DNA from: an uncultured Lachnospiraceae bacterium
Lineage (GTDB): Bacteria; Bacillota; Clostridia; Lachnospirales; Lachnospiraceae
Length of the DNA stretch: 13,515 bases
Reading direction: 5' to 3'
Assembly: GCA_902782715.1 (NCBI GenBank)
Contig: CACZOG010000275.1
Span: 1-13,515 of the forward strand
Positions within the stretch are counted from its first letter, which is position 1. Each line of letters starts with the position of its first letter. Below are positions 1-6,635 of the stretch, piece by piece. Both the position numbers and the translations under genes were made by a program. The notes under the pieces were generated by a model, which worked only from the letters and a program-made list of their open reading frames with translations, had not been told where the DNA came from and did not search any database.

Positions 1-120
1 AGAGTTGACGAAGCACTTGACGAACTCGCACAGGAATTAGTCAAGGAGGAAACCGACGCACTTTCGATACTTTCAAGGATTGATGAGATCAGAGGATTGC
101 TTTTGGACATATTTATGTAA
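1..120 (+). CDS. yaaR: YaaR-like (DUF327) protein, C-terminal fragment
   Basis: The window opens inside a reading frame that runs 39 codons to a TAA at 118-120. The visible end is helical and acidic, with an EELVKEE-like stretch followed by SILSRIDEIRGLLLDIF, which resembles the C-terminal end of the YaaR/DUF327 family as I remember it. Position supports the call: in Bacillus subtilis yaaR sits directly upstream of holB, as here, with only a few bases between the two. The family has no established function. Only the last part of the gene is visible, so the assignment rests on a short match plus gene order. Confidence 0.65.
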   Translation, partial: RVDEALDELAQELVKEETDALSILSRIDEIRGLLLDIFM

Positions 121-131
121 GGTGATTGATT

Positions 132-1124
132 ATGGCAAGATTTGAAGACATTGTAGGACAGGATCATTTAACCGAATATTTTAAAAAAGTCACAAAGACG
201 GGTGAGGTTGCACATGCATACATCATCGAGGGTGAGACACGAAGCGGTAAGGAATTTATCGCCAGAGTTTTTTCCGAGGCTCTGCTTTGCGAAGGCGATG
301 AAGACAAACCCTGCGGAAAATGCCAGTCATGTTTCCAGATGGAGAACAATGCCCATCCGGATTTCTATGATATCGTGCATGACAAGCCCAGCATAATAAG
401 TGTTGACGACATCAGAGATCAGATCATCAAAGGCATTTCGACCAAACCTTTTAAAGGCAGATATAAGATATATCTTATCAATGAAGCGGAGATCATGACA
501 GAACCCGCACAGAATGCTCTTTTAAAAACTCTGGAAGAGCCGCCCGAGTATGCGGTGATAATCCTTCTTACCACATCGGCAGACAAGCTTCTTCAGACGA
601 TCCAGTCAAGATGCGTTAAGTTAAGTCTTAAGCCCGTAGAGAAAAAGATATTAAAGAAATATCTTATGAAGGAATACAAGATTCCCGATTACAAGGCCGA
701 TATTGCGGTTTCTTTCTCACAGGGTAACTTCGGAAAAGCAAAGATGCTTATCATGAACGAAGACTTTGACAAGATGAAGAACGAAGCGGTATCGCTGCTT
801 AAACATATCCACGAAATGGATGCTCCCGACATTATGGAAGCGATCAATAAGATAAAAGAGTACAAATTCGACGAGCTCGATTATCTTGATATTTTCTCGG
901 TATGGTACAGGGACGTTCTTCTTTTCAAAGCTACCAACGATGTAAACGACCTTGTTTTCAAACAGGAAATACAGTATATTAAATCAGTGGCCAAAAGGAC
1001 GAGCTACGAAGGAATAGACGACATCGTGCGCGCCCTTGAAAAGACCAAGATCAGAATAAAATCAAAAGCGAATTTTGAAACCTGCATGACTTTGCTTCTT
1101 GAAGTCATAAAGGGAACCAAATAG
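132..1124 (+). CDS. holB: DNA polymerase III subunit delta prime
   Basis: Predicted clamp-loader subunit (330 aa) of the replicative polymerase, working with the gamma/tau and delta subunits to load the beta sliding clamp. The N-terminal AAA+ region starts FEDIVGQDHL. A P-loop-like GETRSGKE lies at about residues 34-41, with E where Thr/Ser normally binds nucleotide. Zinc-type cysteines are at about 53, 61, 64 and 67. The Walker B-like strand reads INEAE (about 116-120), and the SRC motif is at 159-161, as in delta prime proteins. The degenerate P-loop suggests weak or absent ATP hydrolysis, which is known for some delta prime subunits. I chose ATG 132 over TTG 126 because AAGGTGA at 119-125 sits 6 bases before it. 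The gene lies 11 bases after the yaaR-like stop and 11 bases before ricT, so it is probably in one operon with both. Confidence 0.93.
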   Translation: MARFEDIVGQDHLTEYFKKVTKTGEVAHAYIIEGETRSGKEFIARVFSEALLCEGDEDKPCGKCQSCFQMENNAHPDFYDIVHDKPSIISVDDIRDQIIKGISTKPFKGRYKIYLINEAEIMTEPAQNALLKTLEEPPEYAVIILLTTSADKLLQTIQSRCVKLSLKPVEKKILKKYLMKEYKIPDYKADIAVSFSQGNFGKAKMLIMNEDFDKMKNEAVSLLKHIHEMDAPDIMEAINKIKEYKFDELDYLDIFSVWYRDVLLFKATNDVNDLVFKQEIQYIKSVAKRTSYEGIDDIVRALEKTKIRIKSKANFETCMTLLLEVIKGTK

Positions 1125-1135
1125 AGAGGTAACAA

Positions 1136-2314
1136 ATGGCAGAAGTAGTCAGCGTGCGTTTTCGTACGGCGGGTAAGTTATATTATTTCGATCCCTGCGA
1201 TCTTGAGATCAAAAAAGGAGATCACGTTATCGTTGAGACAGCCCGCGGTATGGAATACGGAACAGTAATAGGCGAGAGAAGGGAAGTTGCGGAAGAAAAT
1301 ATCGTAAGACCTCTTAAACCGATCATCAGGATAGCAACCGAAGCAGATGATGCACAGGAAGCTTCCAATCTTGAAGTCAAAGACGATGCATATAAGATTT
1401 GCAAGGAAAAAATAGCAAAACACGAACTTCCGATGAAACTTGTGGAAGCCGAGTATACATTCGACCGTAAGAAACTCATGTTTTACTTTACGGCCGATAA
1501 CAGGATCGATTTCAGAGAACTCGTAAAAGATCTGGCAGCGGTTTTTAAGACCAGGATCGAACTAAGACAGATCGGTGTAAGAGACGAGATCAAACTTCTC
1601 GGAGGCGTGGGAATGTGCGGAAGAGAATTCTGCTGTCATTCCTATCTTCACGAATTTGCTCCGGTTTCCATAAAGATGGCAAAGGAACAGAATCTTTCCC
1701 TTAATCCCGCAAATGTTTCGGGTGTGTGCGGAAGACTTATGTGCTGCCTTAAGAACGAGGAAGAAACCTACGAGGAACTTAACAGAACAATGCCCAATGT
1801 CGGTGATACGGTCAATACCAACGACGGATATAAGGGCGAAGTTGTTTCCATCAATGTCTTAAGACAGAAGGTCAGAGTCGTAATCGAGGAAAAAGACGAA
1901 AAAGAGATCAGAGAATACAACGCTTCCGAACTTACTTTTAAGAAGAATTACAAGAAAGAAAAAGAAGTGATAAGCGAAGAAGACAGAGAGGCTCTTGAAC
2001 TTCTTGAGAAGCAGGAACAGGAAGACATTATCGAGACCGAAAGAGAGCAGGAAGAAGAAGCGAAGGAAATCCTCGGAAGTTCCGCTTCAGGCAATTCCGA
2101 CAGAAAGCGCTTTGATAAAAAGAGAGAAAACCGCGACGGCCAAAAAGGCGATTTCAAGGGCAAGAACAAAGAAAAGAGGGAATGGAAAGATTCCAAGCCC
2201 GAAGGCGGCAAGAACGAGAAGAAAAAGAACGCCAACCCGAACAATAAGAAGTCGGGCGGACATTATCACAACAATCGTCGCGAGAGCAGACCGAGACGCA
2301 ATGGAGAAGAATAG
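1136..2314 (+). CDS. ricT: RicT (YaaT/PSP1-domain protein) with long charged C-terminal tail
   Basis: Cytoplasmic PSP1-family protein (392 aa). In B. subtilis RicT (YaaT) forms a complex with RicA and RicF that carries iron-sulfur clusters and assists RNase Y in mRNA processing, affecting competence, sporulation and biofilm. The conserved cysteine signature is intact: CGREFCC at 161-167 and CGRLMCC at 198-204. Residues 1-265 cover the usual family length. Residues 270-392 are an extension: an acidic, coiled-coil-like stretch (about 278-312), then a Lys/Arg/Gly/Asn-rich, probably disordered tail ending in RRESRPRRNGEE. The tail resembles RNA-binding basic tails, but that is inference. ATG 1136 follows a GAGAGG-type site. 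The gene overlaps trmN6 by 14 bases. B. subtilis has yabA between these two genes; it is absent here. Confidence 0.93.
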   Translation: MAEVVSVRFRTAGKLYYFDPCDLEIKKGDHVIVETARGMEYGTVIGERREVAEENIVRPLKPIIRIATEADDAQEASNLEVKDDAYKICKEKIAKHELPMKLVEAEYTFDRKKLMFYFTADNRIDFRELVKDLAAVFKTRIELRQIGVRDEIKLLGGVGMCGREFCCHSYLHEFAPVSIKMAKEQNLSLNPANVSGVCGRLMCCLKNEEETYEELNRTMPNVGDTVNTNDGYKGEVVSINVLRQKVRVVIEEKDEKEIREYNASELTFKKNYKKEKEVISEEDREALELLEKQEQEDIIETEREQEEEAKEILGSSASGNSDRKRFDKKRENRDGQKGDFKGKNKEKREWKDSKPEGGKNEKKKNANPNNKKSGGHYHNNRRESRPRRNGEE

Positions 2315-3047
2315 TATCTTAAAAGAAAACGAAAGAATAGATTCTCTTCAGAGAAACGGGTATAGTATTATACAGGACTCTACCCGTTTTTGTTTTGGCA
2401 TGGATGCGGTTCTCTTGACCGAATTCGTGCGTATCAAAAAGGGAGACAAAGCTGCGGATCTTTGTACCGGCACGGGAGTGATCCCCATTCTTCTTTCGGC
2501 AAAGAGCGAAGCGGCTCATTTTACCGCCGTGGAAATTCAGGAAGATATGGCGGATATGGCTTCCCGCAGTGTCGAAATGAACGGCTTAAAAGATAAAATA
2601 GACGTTATCTGTGAAGACCTTTGCAATTTGAAAAGCGTATTCGAAGCAGGTTCTTTTGATGCCGTTACGGTTAATCCTCCGTATATGGTTCCGGGCAAGG
2701 CATTGATAAATCCCGACGAGAGCAAGGCGGTTGCAAGACATGAGATAAAGTGCACTCTAAGGGATGTCATCACACAGTCTTCAAGACTTCTTAAGAACAC
2801 GGGCAGATTTTTTATGGTTCATAAGCCCGAGCGACTTGATGAGATCATTGTCATCATGAAAGAAGAGAAGCTTGAACCCAAGAGACTTCGCGTGGTTTAT
2901 CCGAGGATCGACAGTAAGCCCAATATGATCCTCATTGAGGGAGTAAAGTGTGCGAACAGCGGAATGATCATCGAAAAGCCGCTTATTATATATGATGAAT
3001 CCGGAAAATACACTCCGGAAGTGAGCAGAATCTACGAGGAGGCATGA
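2301..3047 (+). CDS. trmN6: tRNA1(Val) (adenine(37)-N6)-methyltransferase, TrmN6/YabB type
   Basis: Class I SAM-dependent methyltransferase (248 aa) predicted to N6-methylate A37 of tRNA1(Val). Motif I is DLCTGTGVIPILL at about 53-65 and the N6-adenine catalytic motif is NPPY at 125-128. The N-terminal block IIQDSTRFCFGMDAVLL is the family's usual opening. The frame stays open back to 1995, but ATG 2301 gives a protein of normal length and the expected N-terminus; the upstream part would only be the out-of-frame ricT tail. There is no good ribosome site in front of 2301. The 14-base overlap with ricT therefore suggests translational coupling. In B. subtilis the homologue is yabB, in the same neighbourhood. 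The substrate is inferred from the family and not visible in the sequence. Confidence 0.88.
   Translation: MEKNSILKENERIDSLQRNGYSIIQDSTRFCFGMDAVLLTEFVRIKKGDKAADLCTGTGVIPILLSAKSEAAHFTAVEIQEDMADMASRSVEMNGLKDKIDVICEDLCNLKSVFEAGSFDAVTVNPPYMVPGKALINPDESKAVARHEIKCTLRDVITQSSRLLKNTGRFFMVHKPERLDEIIVIMKEEKLEPKRLRVVYPRIDSKPNMILIEGVKCANSGMIIEKPLIIYDESGKYTPEVSRIYEEA
2354..2396 (+). terminator. Terminator-like hairpin with T-run inside the 5' end of trmN6
   Basis: AAACGGGTA at 2354-2362 is an exact inverted match to TACCCGTTT at 2381-2389. After one mismatch, AGT (2364-2366) pairs with ACT (2377-2379), leaving a 10-base loop. The right arm runs directly into TTTTTGTTTT (2387-2396). This has the form of an intrinsic terminator, but it lies about 18 to 32 codons into an intact gene. 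Ribosomes translating trmN6 should normally prevent folding. The structure is visible in the sequence; a role in attenuation is inference. Confidence 0.45.
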
Positions 3048-3892
3048 TGGCCGGAATTTTATATCTGTGTCCCACGCCGATAGGCAATCTCGGGGACATA
3101 TCCGAGAGAGTGATCGAAACTTTAAAAGAAGCCGACCTGATAGCGGCCGAGGATACCAGGAATTCGATGAAATTAATGAATGCGTTCGACATTCATGTTC
3201 CGATGACCAGTTATCATGAATACAACAAAACACAGAAGGCATATACGCTTATCGACAAGCTTAAGGAAGGAACGAATATCGCTCTTATTACAGATGCCGG
3301 AACTCCGGGTATTTCCGATCCGGGGGAAGTTCTGGTTAAGATGTGCCACGAGGAGGGCATCGGAGTAACATCCCTTCCGGGTCCCTGCGCATGCATCGTT
3401 GCACTGACTCTTTCGGGGCTTTCGACCAGGAGATTCTGTTTCGAAGGATTCCTTCCTGCGGATAAAAAAGAAAAAGAAGAGGTTATCGAAGATCTAAAAA
3501 GAGAATACCGTACGATCGTTCTTTACGAAGCACCCCACCATCTTAAGGCAACGCTTGAGGAATTAAGACGTAACCTTGGAGGTGAGAGAAAGATCGCTGT
3601 CTGCAGGGAACTGACAAAGAAGTTTGAAGAAGTCAGCCGTCTGACGCTTGAGGAGGCGGTTTCCTTTTATGATAAGAATGAACCGAGAGGTGAATATGTT
3701 CTCGTCATCGAAGGCATAGACAGAAAAGCCGAGAAAGAGGAGCAGAAGAAAAACTGGGAAGAACTATCTTTTGAAGAGCACATGAAAATATATACGGACC
3801 GCGGAATTGACAGAAAAGAAGCCATGAAAAGCGTTGCAAAAGACAGAGGAATCTCGAAAAGTGATGTGTACAAGGCACTTCTTGAAAAATAA
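3047..3892 (+). CDS. rsmI: 16S rRNA (cytidine(1402)-2'-O)-methyltransferase RsmI
   Basis: Tetrapyrrole-methylase-fold enzyme (281 aa) that 2'-O-methylates C1402 of 16S rRNA at the ribosomal P site. Family motifs appear in order: PTPIGNLGDI at about 9-18, AEDTR at 34-38, SYHEYN at 55-60, ITDAGTPGISDPG at 81-93, PGPCA at 111-115 (usually PGPSA) and FEGFLP at 132-137. The length is normal for the family. Two ATGs stand in tandem at 3044 and 3047. GAGGAGG at 3036-3042 is 4 bases from the second and only 1 from the first, so I prefer 3047. Either start overlaps the trmN6 stop codon, indicating coupled translation. I see no terminator after the stop, so transcripts may read on into acpP. Confidence 0.94.
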   Translation: MAGILYLCPTPIGNLGDISERVIETLKEADLIAAEDTRNSMKLMNAFDIHVPMTSYHEYNKTQKAYTLIDKLKEGTNIALITDAGTPGISDPGEVLVKMCHEEGIGVTSLPGPCACIVALTLSGLSTRRFCFEGFLPADKKEKEEVIEDLKREYRTIVLYEAPHHLKATLEELRRNLGGERKIAVCRELTKKFEEVSRLTLEEAVSFYDKNEPRGEYVLVIEGIDRKAEKEEQKKNWEELSFEEHMKIYTDRGIDRKEAMKSVAKDRGISKSDVYKALLEK

Positions 3893-3912
3893 TAAAAAAT
3901 CTGTAATTGCGG

Positions 3913-3941
3913 TTGACAAAGTAAAATACTGATAATATACT
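3913..3941 (+). promoter_or_regulatory. Sigma-A type promoter for acpP
   Basis: A perfect TTGACA at 3913-3918 is followed by a 17-base spacer and TATACT at 3936-3941. Transcription would start near 3948, leaving an untranslated leader of about 50 bases before acpP. I saw no FapR-like palindrome or other known fatty-acid operator around it. Confidence 0.85.
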
Positions 3942-3998
3942 CATAGTCGTTAAGGCAGAAATTCAAAGAAACAAAAAATATAAATATGAGGTGTTGTG

Positions 3999-4232
3999 AT
4001 GCTTGACAAAATAAAAGAAATCATTATTGAACAGTTAAATCTTCAGGGAGTTGAAATTACGGAAGATACATCTTTCAAAGACGATCTCGGAGCAGATTCT
4101 CTCGACCTGTTTGAACTCGTTATGGCTTTTGAAGAGGAATTCGGAATCGAAATGCCTCAGGACGATCTTGAAAACATCGAAACAGTAGGCGATGTGATCA
4201 ATCTCTTGAAAGATACAGGAATTAACGACTAA
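3999..4232 (+). CDS. acpP: Acyl carrier protein
   Basis: Small acidic carrier (77 aa) that holds fatty-acyl intermediates on a 4'-phosphopantetheine arm. The attachment site is Ser34 within LGADSLD (30-36), followed by the characteristic FELVMAFEEEFGIEMP helix II/III region. The sequence and length are typical of fatty-acid-synthesis AcpP and not of a polyketide or D-alanyl carrier. ATG 3999 is preferred over GTG 3996 because GAGGTG at 3988-3993 lies 5 bases upstream. The gene is not next to fab genes. It has its own strong promoter and terminator, so it is probably expressed as a single-gene transcript at high level. Which acyltransferases or synthase it serves cannot be told from here. Confidence 0.95.
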   Translation: MLDKIKEIIIEQLNLQGVEITEDTSFKDDLGADSLDLFELVMAFEEEFGIEMPQDDLENIETVGDVINLLKDTGIND

Positions 4233-4256
4233 TTGACCCAAAATCACGACTATAAT

Positions 4257-4285
4257 AAAAGAACCGATTGATTCGGTTCTTTTTT
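4257..4285 (+). terminator. Rho-independent terminator after acpP
   Basis: AAAAGAACCGA (4257-4267) pairs with TCGGTTCTTTT (4273-4283) across a 5-base loop. The right arm merges into a run of six T (4280-4285). It lies 24 bases after the acpP stop codon and before a new promoter. Confidence 0.92.
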
Positions 4286-4307
4286 GATTTTACGGGCAAA
4301 CTATTTC

Positions 4308-4336
4308 TTGATTATGAAGACTAATTTTATTATAAT
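4308..4336 (+). promoter_or_regulatory. Sigma-A type promoter for the DUF1846-AIM24 unit
   Basis: TTGATT at 4308-4313, a 17-base spacer, then a perfect TATAAT at 4331-4336. The start point would fall near 4343, giving a short leader of about 23 bases before the ATG at 4366. That leaves no room for a riboswitch. Confidence 0.82.
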
Positions 4337-4365
4337 AAAATAGGTTGTGAAATGAGGAAAAGAAC

Positions 4366-5850
4366 ATGAATAAAATAGGCTTTGACAATGACAAATATCT
4401 GAAAATGCAATCTGAGAAAATCAGAGAAAGAATAGATTATTTCGGAGGCAAACTCTACCTCGAATTCGGAGGCAAGCTTTTCGACGATTATCATGCATCC
4501 AGGGTTCTTCCCGGATTTAAACCCGACAGTAAAATCAAAATGCTCTCTCAGTTAAAAGACGAGGCTGAGATAGTGATCGTTATTTCGGCAGCAGACATTG
4601 AGAAGAATAAAATGAGAGCCGATCTCGGGATCACATATGACGTTGATGTTTTAAGACTTATCGACGCATTCCGCGGATACGGACTTTATGTCGGAAGCGT
4701 ATGTCTTACGCATTTTGCATCACAGCCTTCCGCTGTTGCATATCAGAAGAAACTCGAATCTCTCGGACTTAAAGTATACAGACATTATCCGATCGCAGGT
4801 TATCCTTCAAACATTCCTTTTATCGTAAGTGATGACGGCTTCGGAAAGAACGAATATATTGAAACATCCAGATCGCTTGTTGTTATCACGGCTCCCGGAC
4901 CGGGAAGCGGAAAGATGGCTACATGTCTTTCACAGCTTTATCACGAATACAAGAAGGGTATTAAAGCGGGATATGCGAAATACGAGACATTCCCCGTATG
5001 GAATCTTCCCCTTAAGCATCCTGTTAACCTCGCATACGAAGCTGCTACAGCAGATTTAAAAGACGTCAACATGATCGATCCGTTCCATCTGGAAGCTTAC
5101 GGCGAGACTACGATAAACTACAACAGAGATGTAGAAGTATTCCCTGTTCTTAATGCAATGTTCGAAAAGATCATGGGCGAATCGCCTTACAAATCACCCA
5201 CTGATATGGGCGTAAACATGGCGGGATTCGGCATTATCGATGATGACGTGGTAAGAGAAGCATCCAAACAGGAGATCATCAGAAGATATTTCAACGCTCT
5301 CTGCCAGAAGAGACAGGGAACTTCCGATGAAGAGGAAAGTTTCAAGATAGAACTTCTTATGAAGCAGGCTGAGATCAGCGTGGACGATCGTAAGGTTGTT
5401 TCCGCTGCCAAAGTTAAAGCGGAAGCTACGGGCGAACCTGCCGCAGCGATCGAACTTCCCGACGGAAGGATCTTAACAGGTAAGACAAGCGAGCTTCTCG
5501 GAGCTTCAAGCGCGATGCTTCTTAATGCGTTAAAAGCTCTTGCGGGACTTGACGATGATAAAGAACTGATCCAGGCCAAAACACTCGGACCTATTCAGGA
5601 TCTTAAAGTAAAACATCTGGGCAACAGAAATCCCAGACTTCATACAGATGAAGTTTTGATAGCTTTATCGATCTGCGCCGCTACGGACGAAGATGCAAAA
5701 GCAGCAATGGAACAACTCCAGAATTTAAGGGGTTCGGAAGTACATTCAAGTGTGATTCTATCACATGTGGATAAAAATGTATTCAGGAAACTTGGGGTAA
5801 ATCTCACATGTGAACCTGTATACGAAACCAAAAAATTATATCATAAATAG
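4366..5850 (+). CDS. DUF1846 / UPF0371 family protein of unknown function
   Basis: Large soluble protein (494 aa) recognised as the DUF1846 (UPF0371) family, common in Firmicutes and solved by structural genomics but, to my knowledge, without an assigned reaction. Visible marks are the opening IGFDNDKYL, LEFGGKLFDDYHASRVLPGF at about 32-51, and a glycine-rich loop APGPGSGK at 176-183 that looks like a nucleotide-binding P-loop. A highly conserved-looking block follows: FPVWNLPLKHPVNLAYEAAT (about 209-228). The C-terminal third has Ala/Leu-rich helices and no membrane segment. GAGG at 4354-4357 lies 8 bases before the ATG. The stop is only 13 bases before an AIM24-like gene, so the two are co-transcribed. 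The family call is confident; any kinase or ATPase role is a guess from the loop alone. Confidence 0.92.
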   Translation: MNKIGFDNDKYLKMQSEKIRERIDYFGGKLYLEFGGKLFDDYHASRVLPGFKPDSKIKMLSQLKDEAEIVIVISAADIEKNKMRADLGITYDVDVLRLIDAFRGYGLYVGSVCLTHFASQPSAVAYQKKLESLGLKVYRHYPIAGYPSNIPFIVSDDGFGKNEYIETSRSLVVITAPGPGSGKMATCLSQLYHEYKKGIKAGYAKYETFPVWNLPLKHPVNLAYEAATADLKDVNMIDPFHLEAYGETTINYNRDVEVFPVLNAMFEKIMGESPYKSPTDMGVNMAGFGIIDDDVVREASKQEIIRRYFNALCQKRQGTSDEEESFKIELLMKQAEISVDDRKVVSAAKVKAEATGEPAAAIELPDGRILTGKTSELLGASSAMLLNALKALAGLDDDKELIQAKTLGPIQDLKVKHLGNRNPRLHTDEVLIALSICAATDEDAKAAMEQLQNLRGSEVHSSVILSHVDKNVFRKLGVNLTCEPVYETKKLYHK

Positions 5851-5863
5851 GAGGGGATAATTT

Positions 5864-6544
5864 ATGAAGTATGAAATCAAGGGCGAACCGTTTCCCGTTG
5901 TAGTATGCAACCTTGAAGCGGGAGAAGATGTTAAGTGTCAGAGAGGTGCTATGGCATGGATGTCACCTAACATGGACATGAAAACTCAGACGGGTGGTTT
6001 AGGAAAGATGTTCGGTAAAGCACTTACCGGCGAATCACTTTTCGAAAACGTTTACACCGCTAACGGTGGAAACGGAATGATCGCTTTTACAACAGGCGTT
6101 CCCGGAAGAATTCTTTCAGTAGATCTTCAGCCCGGACAGACAATCGTAGCTCAGAAGAGATCTTTCCTTGCATCTGCTACAACAGTTGAAATGGAAACTG
6201 CAGTTACCAAGAAATTCGGTGCAGGTCTCTTAGGCGGTGAAGGATTCATCATGCAGAAGTTCTCAGGACAGGGTGCTCTTTTCCTTGAGATCGACGGAAG
6301 TATGATCGAATACACACTCGAAGCAGGACAGGTTATGCTTGTAGACACAGGTTCACTCGCTGCAATGGAAGGTTCCGTTCAGATGGATGTTGAAACTGTT
6401 AAGGGCGGACTTGGAAATAAGCTTGTAGGCGGCGAAGGATTCTTCAACACCAAGCTTACAGGACCCGGAAAGATCTGGTTACAGACAATGCCTGTATCAC
6501 AGCTTGCCGAAGCAATCAAACCTTTTATTCCTACCGGCAGATAA
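5864..6544 (+). CDS. AIM24-like protein (TIGR00266 family)
   Basis: Protein of 226 aa, rich in Gly and Met, with the features of the TIGR00266/AIM24 (DUF124) family. The yeast relative affects mitochondrial inner-membrane organisation; the role of the bacterial proteins is unknown. It has three related segments, beginning near residues 44, 120 and 181. The last two are very alike: GGEGFIMQKFSGQG (124-137) and GGEGFFNTKLTGPG (189-202). This fits the quasi-symmetric beta fold of the family. There is no signal peptide or membrane helix. AGGAGGGG at 5849-5856 sits 7 bases before the ATG, the strongest ribosome site in the window. The gene is the second in a unit with the DUF1846 gene and is followed by a terminator-like hairpin. 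Confidence 0.9.
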   Translation: MKYEIKGEPFPVVVCNLEAGEDVKCQRGAMAWMSPNMDMKTQTGGLGKMFGKALTGESLFENVYTANGGNGMIAFTTGVPGRILSVDLQPGQTIVAQKRSFLASATTVEMETAVTKKFGAGLLGGEGFIMQKFSGQGALFLEIDGSMIEYTLEAGQVMLVDTGSLAAMEGSVQMDVETVKGGLGNKLVGGEGFFNTKLTGPGKIWLQTMPVSQLAEAIKPFIPTGR

Positions 6545-6558
6545 AAGAAACATAGTTT

Positions 6559-6616
6559 AAACTTACCCGGAAAGCAGGCTATGCCTGCTTTCTGTAGGTT
6601 TTAGGGGCTTTTTTAT
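6559..6616 (+). terminator. Probable terminator after the AIM24-like gene
   Basis: GAAAGCAGGC (6570-6579) and GCCTGCTTTC (6583-6592) form a perfect 10-bp stem with a 3-base loop. A further 8 bp can form outside it across a small internal loop (6559-6566 with 6594-6601, one G-T pair). TTTT follows at 6599-6602 and a second T-run at 6609-6614. The T-run does not abut the inner stem, so efficiency is uncertain. Confidence 0.7.
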
Positions 6617-6635
6617 ATTCAATGGGGGAGAATAT

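Noticed and set aside
1995..2300. Upstream extension of the trmN6 frame, which would give a 350-residue protein or a RicT-TrmN6 fusion by frameshift
   Set aside because: The extra part is the out-of-frame reading of the purine-rich ricT tail and gives an Arg/Lys-rich nonsense sequence. Starting at 2301 gives the normal family length and N-terminus, and no convincing slippery site or frameshift signal was seen.
2781..3242. Antisense open frame (153 codons) opposite trmN6 and rsmI
   Set aside because: It lies wholly within two well-recognised genes and shows no domain or ribosome site.
4233..4256. TTGACC and TATAAT downstream of acpP as a second promoter
   Set aside because: The spacing is only 12 bases, and the acpP terminator lies directly downstream.
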